Shown here in pieces: positions 42,599 to 43,516 of a DNA stretch of 43,516 nucleotides. Made by a program: the position numbers and the translations under genes. The DNA comes from Desulfobacteraceae bacterium. GTDB taxonomy: Bacteria; Desulfobacterota; Desulfobacteria; Desulfobacterales; SKZT01. The notes beneath the pieces were generated by a model. It worked only from the letters and a program-made list of their open reading frames with translations. It searched no databases and was not told the DNA's origin. Each line of letters starts with the position of its first letter. The first letter of the stretch is position 1. Location: contig SKZT01000112.1 in assembly GCA_007127235.1 (NCBI GenBank), positions 1 through 43,516 of the forward strand, given 5' to 3'.

Positions 42599-43258
42599 AT
42601 GAAAATCATTGATCCATATGTGGAAATAATTAACATGCCGGATTCCGATTTTATCATGAAGCATATTGAAAGGGCCGCCAGAACTTGCTACAAATCGGAA
42701 GATAAAATTCAGGAGAATTCAGCGGAAAAACTTTTGAGAAGTTTAATCAAAAGTGGCCACCATAGTGTATTTGAACATATCAGTGTAACGGTAAAAATCG
42801 TATGTGACAGAGGAATCTCACATGAATTGGTAAGACATAGACTGTGTTCTTTCAGTCAGGAAAGTACCCGCTATGCCAATTATTCAAAGGATAAATTCGG
42901 AAAAGAAATCACTTTAATAAGGCCTTTTTTCTGGAGCGAATCCTCCGAAAAATATCAATTGTGGCTGGCCGCAATGGAAGCGGCTGAAAAAACCTATTTA
43001 AAATTAATTGAATTCAATGCGACTGCTCAGGAAGCCAGAAGTGTGTTGCCCAACAGTCTTAAAACCGAGGTTTTTACAACAGCCAATATCCGCGAGTGGA
43101 AACACATTTTTTCTCTTCGGTGCCACAAGGCTTCTCACCCACAGATGCGCCAGGTAATGCTGCCGCTTTTAGATAAATTTTACCAAAGCTTTCCCGTTTA
43201 TTACGAAGATCTTTACCTGCTGTATAAAAAAGATATTGATAAAGGTATGGGTCAATGA
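42599..43258 (+). CDS. thyX: FAD-dependent thymidylate synthase ThyX
   Basis: A 219-residue ThyX with the signature RHRLCSFSQESTRYA (family RHRxxSxNxxSxRY; here Phe-Ser-Gln occupies the region usually containing SxN), GHHSVFEH and ARSVLPNSLKTE with the conserved LP. ThyX makes dTMP from dUMP using FAD and methylene-tetrahydrofolate, and replaces ThyA in many anaerobes. AAGG precedes the ATG 21 bp after asnS, so the two are probably one transcript. It converges with the gene at the right edge. Confidence 0.94.
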   Translation: MKIIDPYVEIINMPDSDFIMKHIERAARTCYKSEDKIQENSAEKLLRSLIKSGHHSVFEHISVTVKIVCDRGISHELVRHRLCSFSQESTRYANYSKDKFGKEITLIRPFFWSESSEKYQLWLAAMEAAEKTYLKLIEFNATAQEARSVLPNSLKTEVFTTANIREWKHIFSLRCHKASHPQMRQVMLPLLDKFYQSFPVYYEDLYLLYKKDIDKGMGQ

Positions 43259-43295
43259 TGTGAGTGATGAACACGGATTTCCGGCTCCGTATAAC

Positions 43296-43516
43296 TCACC
43301 AGACCCTGGGGATAAATTCGTCATCATTACGGATAATAACCATGTTTCCCCTTTGGGCCAGTACGTACAACCCCTTGCGATAGGCGTATCTGGCCACATC
43401 GTCAGAAACCACCATCCCGGCCACAGCACCCATCAGGCGAGTATCTCTGTATTTTGGTAACAGCCGCTTTAATTTGTTCAGCCTGTCCAAATGGTCATTG
43501 ACATCATCAACATCAA
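43296..43516 (-). CDS. C-terminal end of a DUF3782-like (nuclease-fold) protein, partial
   Basis: The frame enters from the right edge and ends at TGA 43296-43298, giving the last 72 residues. VNDHLDRLNKLKRLLPKYRD, GAVAGMVVSDDVARYAYRKG, LYVLAQRGNMVIIRND and the final F-x-P-x-x-W resemble the C-terminus of coiled-coil plus PD-(D/E)XK-like proteins annotated DUF3782, common in cyanobacteria and Desulfobacterota. The catalytic part would be outside the window, so activity cannot be judged. Confidence 0.65.
   Translation of the reverse strand, partial: DVDDVNDHLDRLNKLKRLLPKYRDTRLMGAVAGMVVSDDVARYAYRKGLYVLAQRGNMVIIRNDDEFIPRVW

Overview
The window is a dense, moderately AT-rich bacterial chromosome segment of about 43.5 kb. 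It shows no rRNA, tRNA, CRISPR array or insertion sequence that I can support. Gene content points to an anaerobic Desulfobacterota, probably Desulfobacterales: an HdrA-like flavoprotein, a V/A-type ATPase operon of the E-C(DUF2764)-A-B-D-I-K order, ThyX instead of ThyA, a DUF523/DUF1722 protein and an OadG-like protein. This taxonomic call is inference from family content.

Layout. 1-3.5 kb: the start of an HdrA-like gene running off the left edge, a beta-CASP metallo-beta-lactamase nuclease and a MarR regulator. 3.7-9.4 kb: a histidine-type operon encoding a HAD phosphatase fused to two imidazoleglycerol-phosphate dehydratase (IGPD) domains, HisC, a HisD with altered metal-site residues, and a eukaryote-like histidyl-tRNA synthetase. 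9.6-12.1 kb: two unrecognised genes and a DUF523/DUF1722 protein. 12.2-12.55 kb: a gene-free stretch with promoter, paired segments and terminator, read here as a candidate structured small RNA. 12.6-19.8 kb (minus): the V-type ATPase operon, which looks broken. Subunit D has an in-frame TGA, subunit I lacks its C-terminal membrane part, and the K-like frame is an I/K chimera. 19.8-22.2 kb: penicillin-binding protein 1A. 22.5-29.3 kb (plus): hisI, an aminotransferase, the GTPases EngB and Era, an ATP-grasp protein, an HNH nuclease, a cyclic-nucleotide-binding-domain protein, an OadG-like membrane protein and a double CDP-alcohol phosphatidyltransferase. 29.3-39.7 kb (minus): a block typical of the replication-origin side of bacterial chromosomes (radical SAM, rng, rpmH, rnpA, yidD, yidC, jag, mnmE) ending in a perfect parS site. 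39.7-43.5 kb: an HtrA protease, asnS, thyX and the C-terminal end of a DUF3782-like protein.

How the genes work together. HisB-, HisC- and HisD-like functions plus HisRS sit in one tight operon (4 bp overlap between hisC and hisD, 4 bp gap to hisS), so late histidine synthesis and charging of tRNA-His appear coupled. The rpmH-to-mnmE run combines ribosome/RNase P, membrane-protein insertion and tRNA modification, behind a promoter with a perfect TTGACA box.

The observations most worth following are: the HAD-IGPD-IGPD fusion, whose two IGPD copies have lost different, partly complementary halves of the metal-binding motifs; the candidate RNA at 12245-12516; the lesions in the V-ATPase operon together with a 27-nt inverted repeat inside it; and the parS palindrome overlapping the mnmE stop codon.
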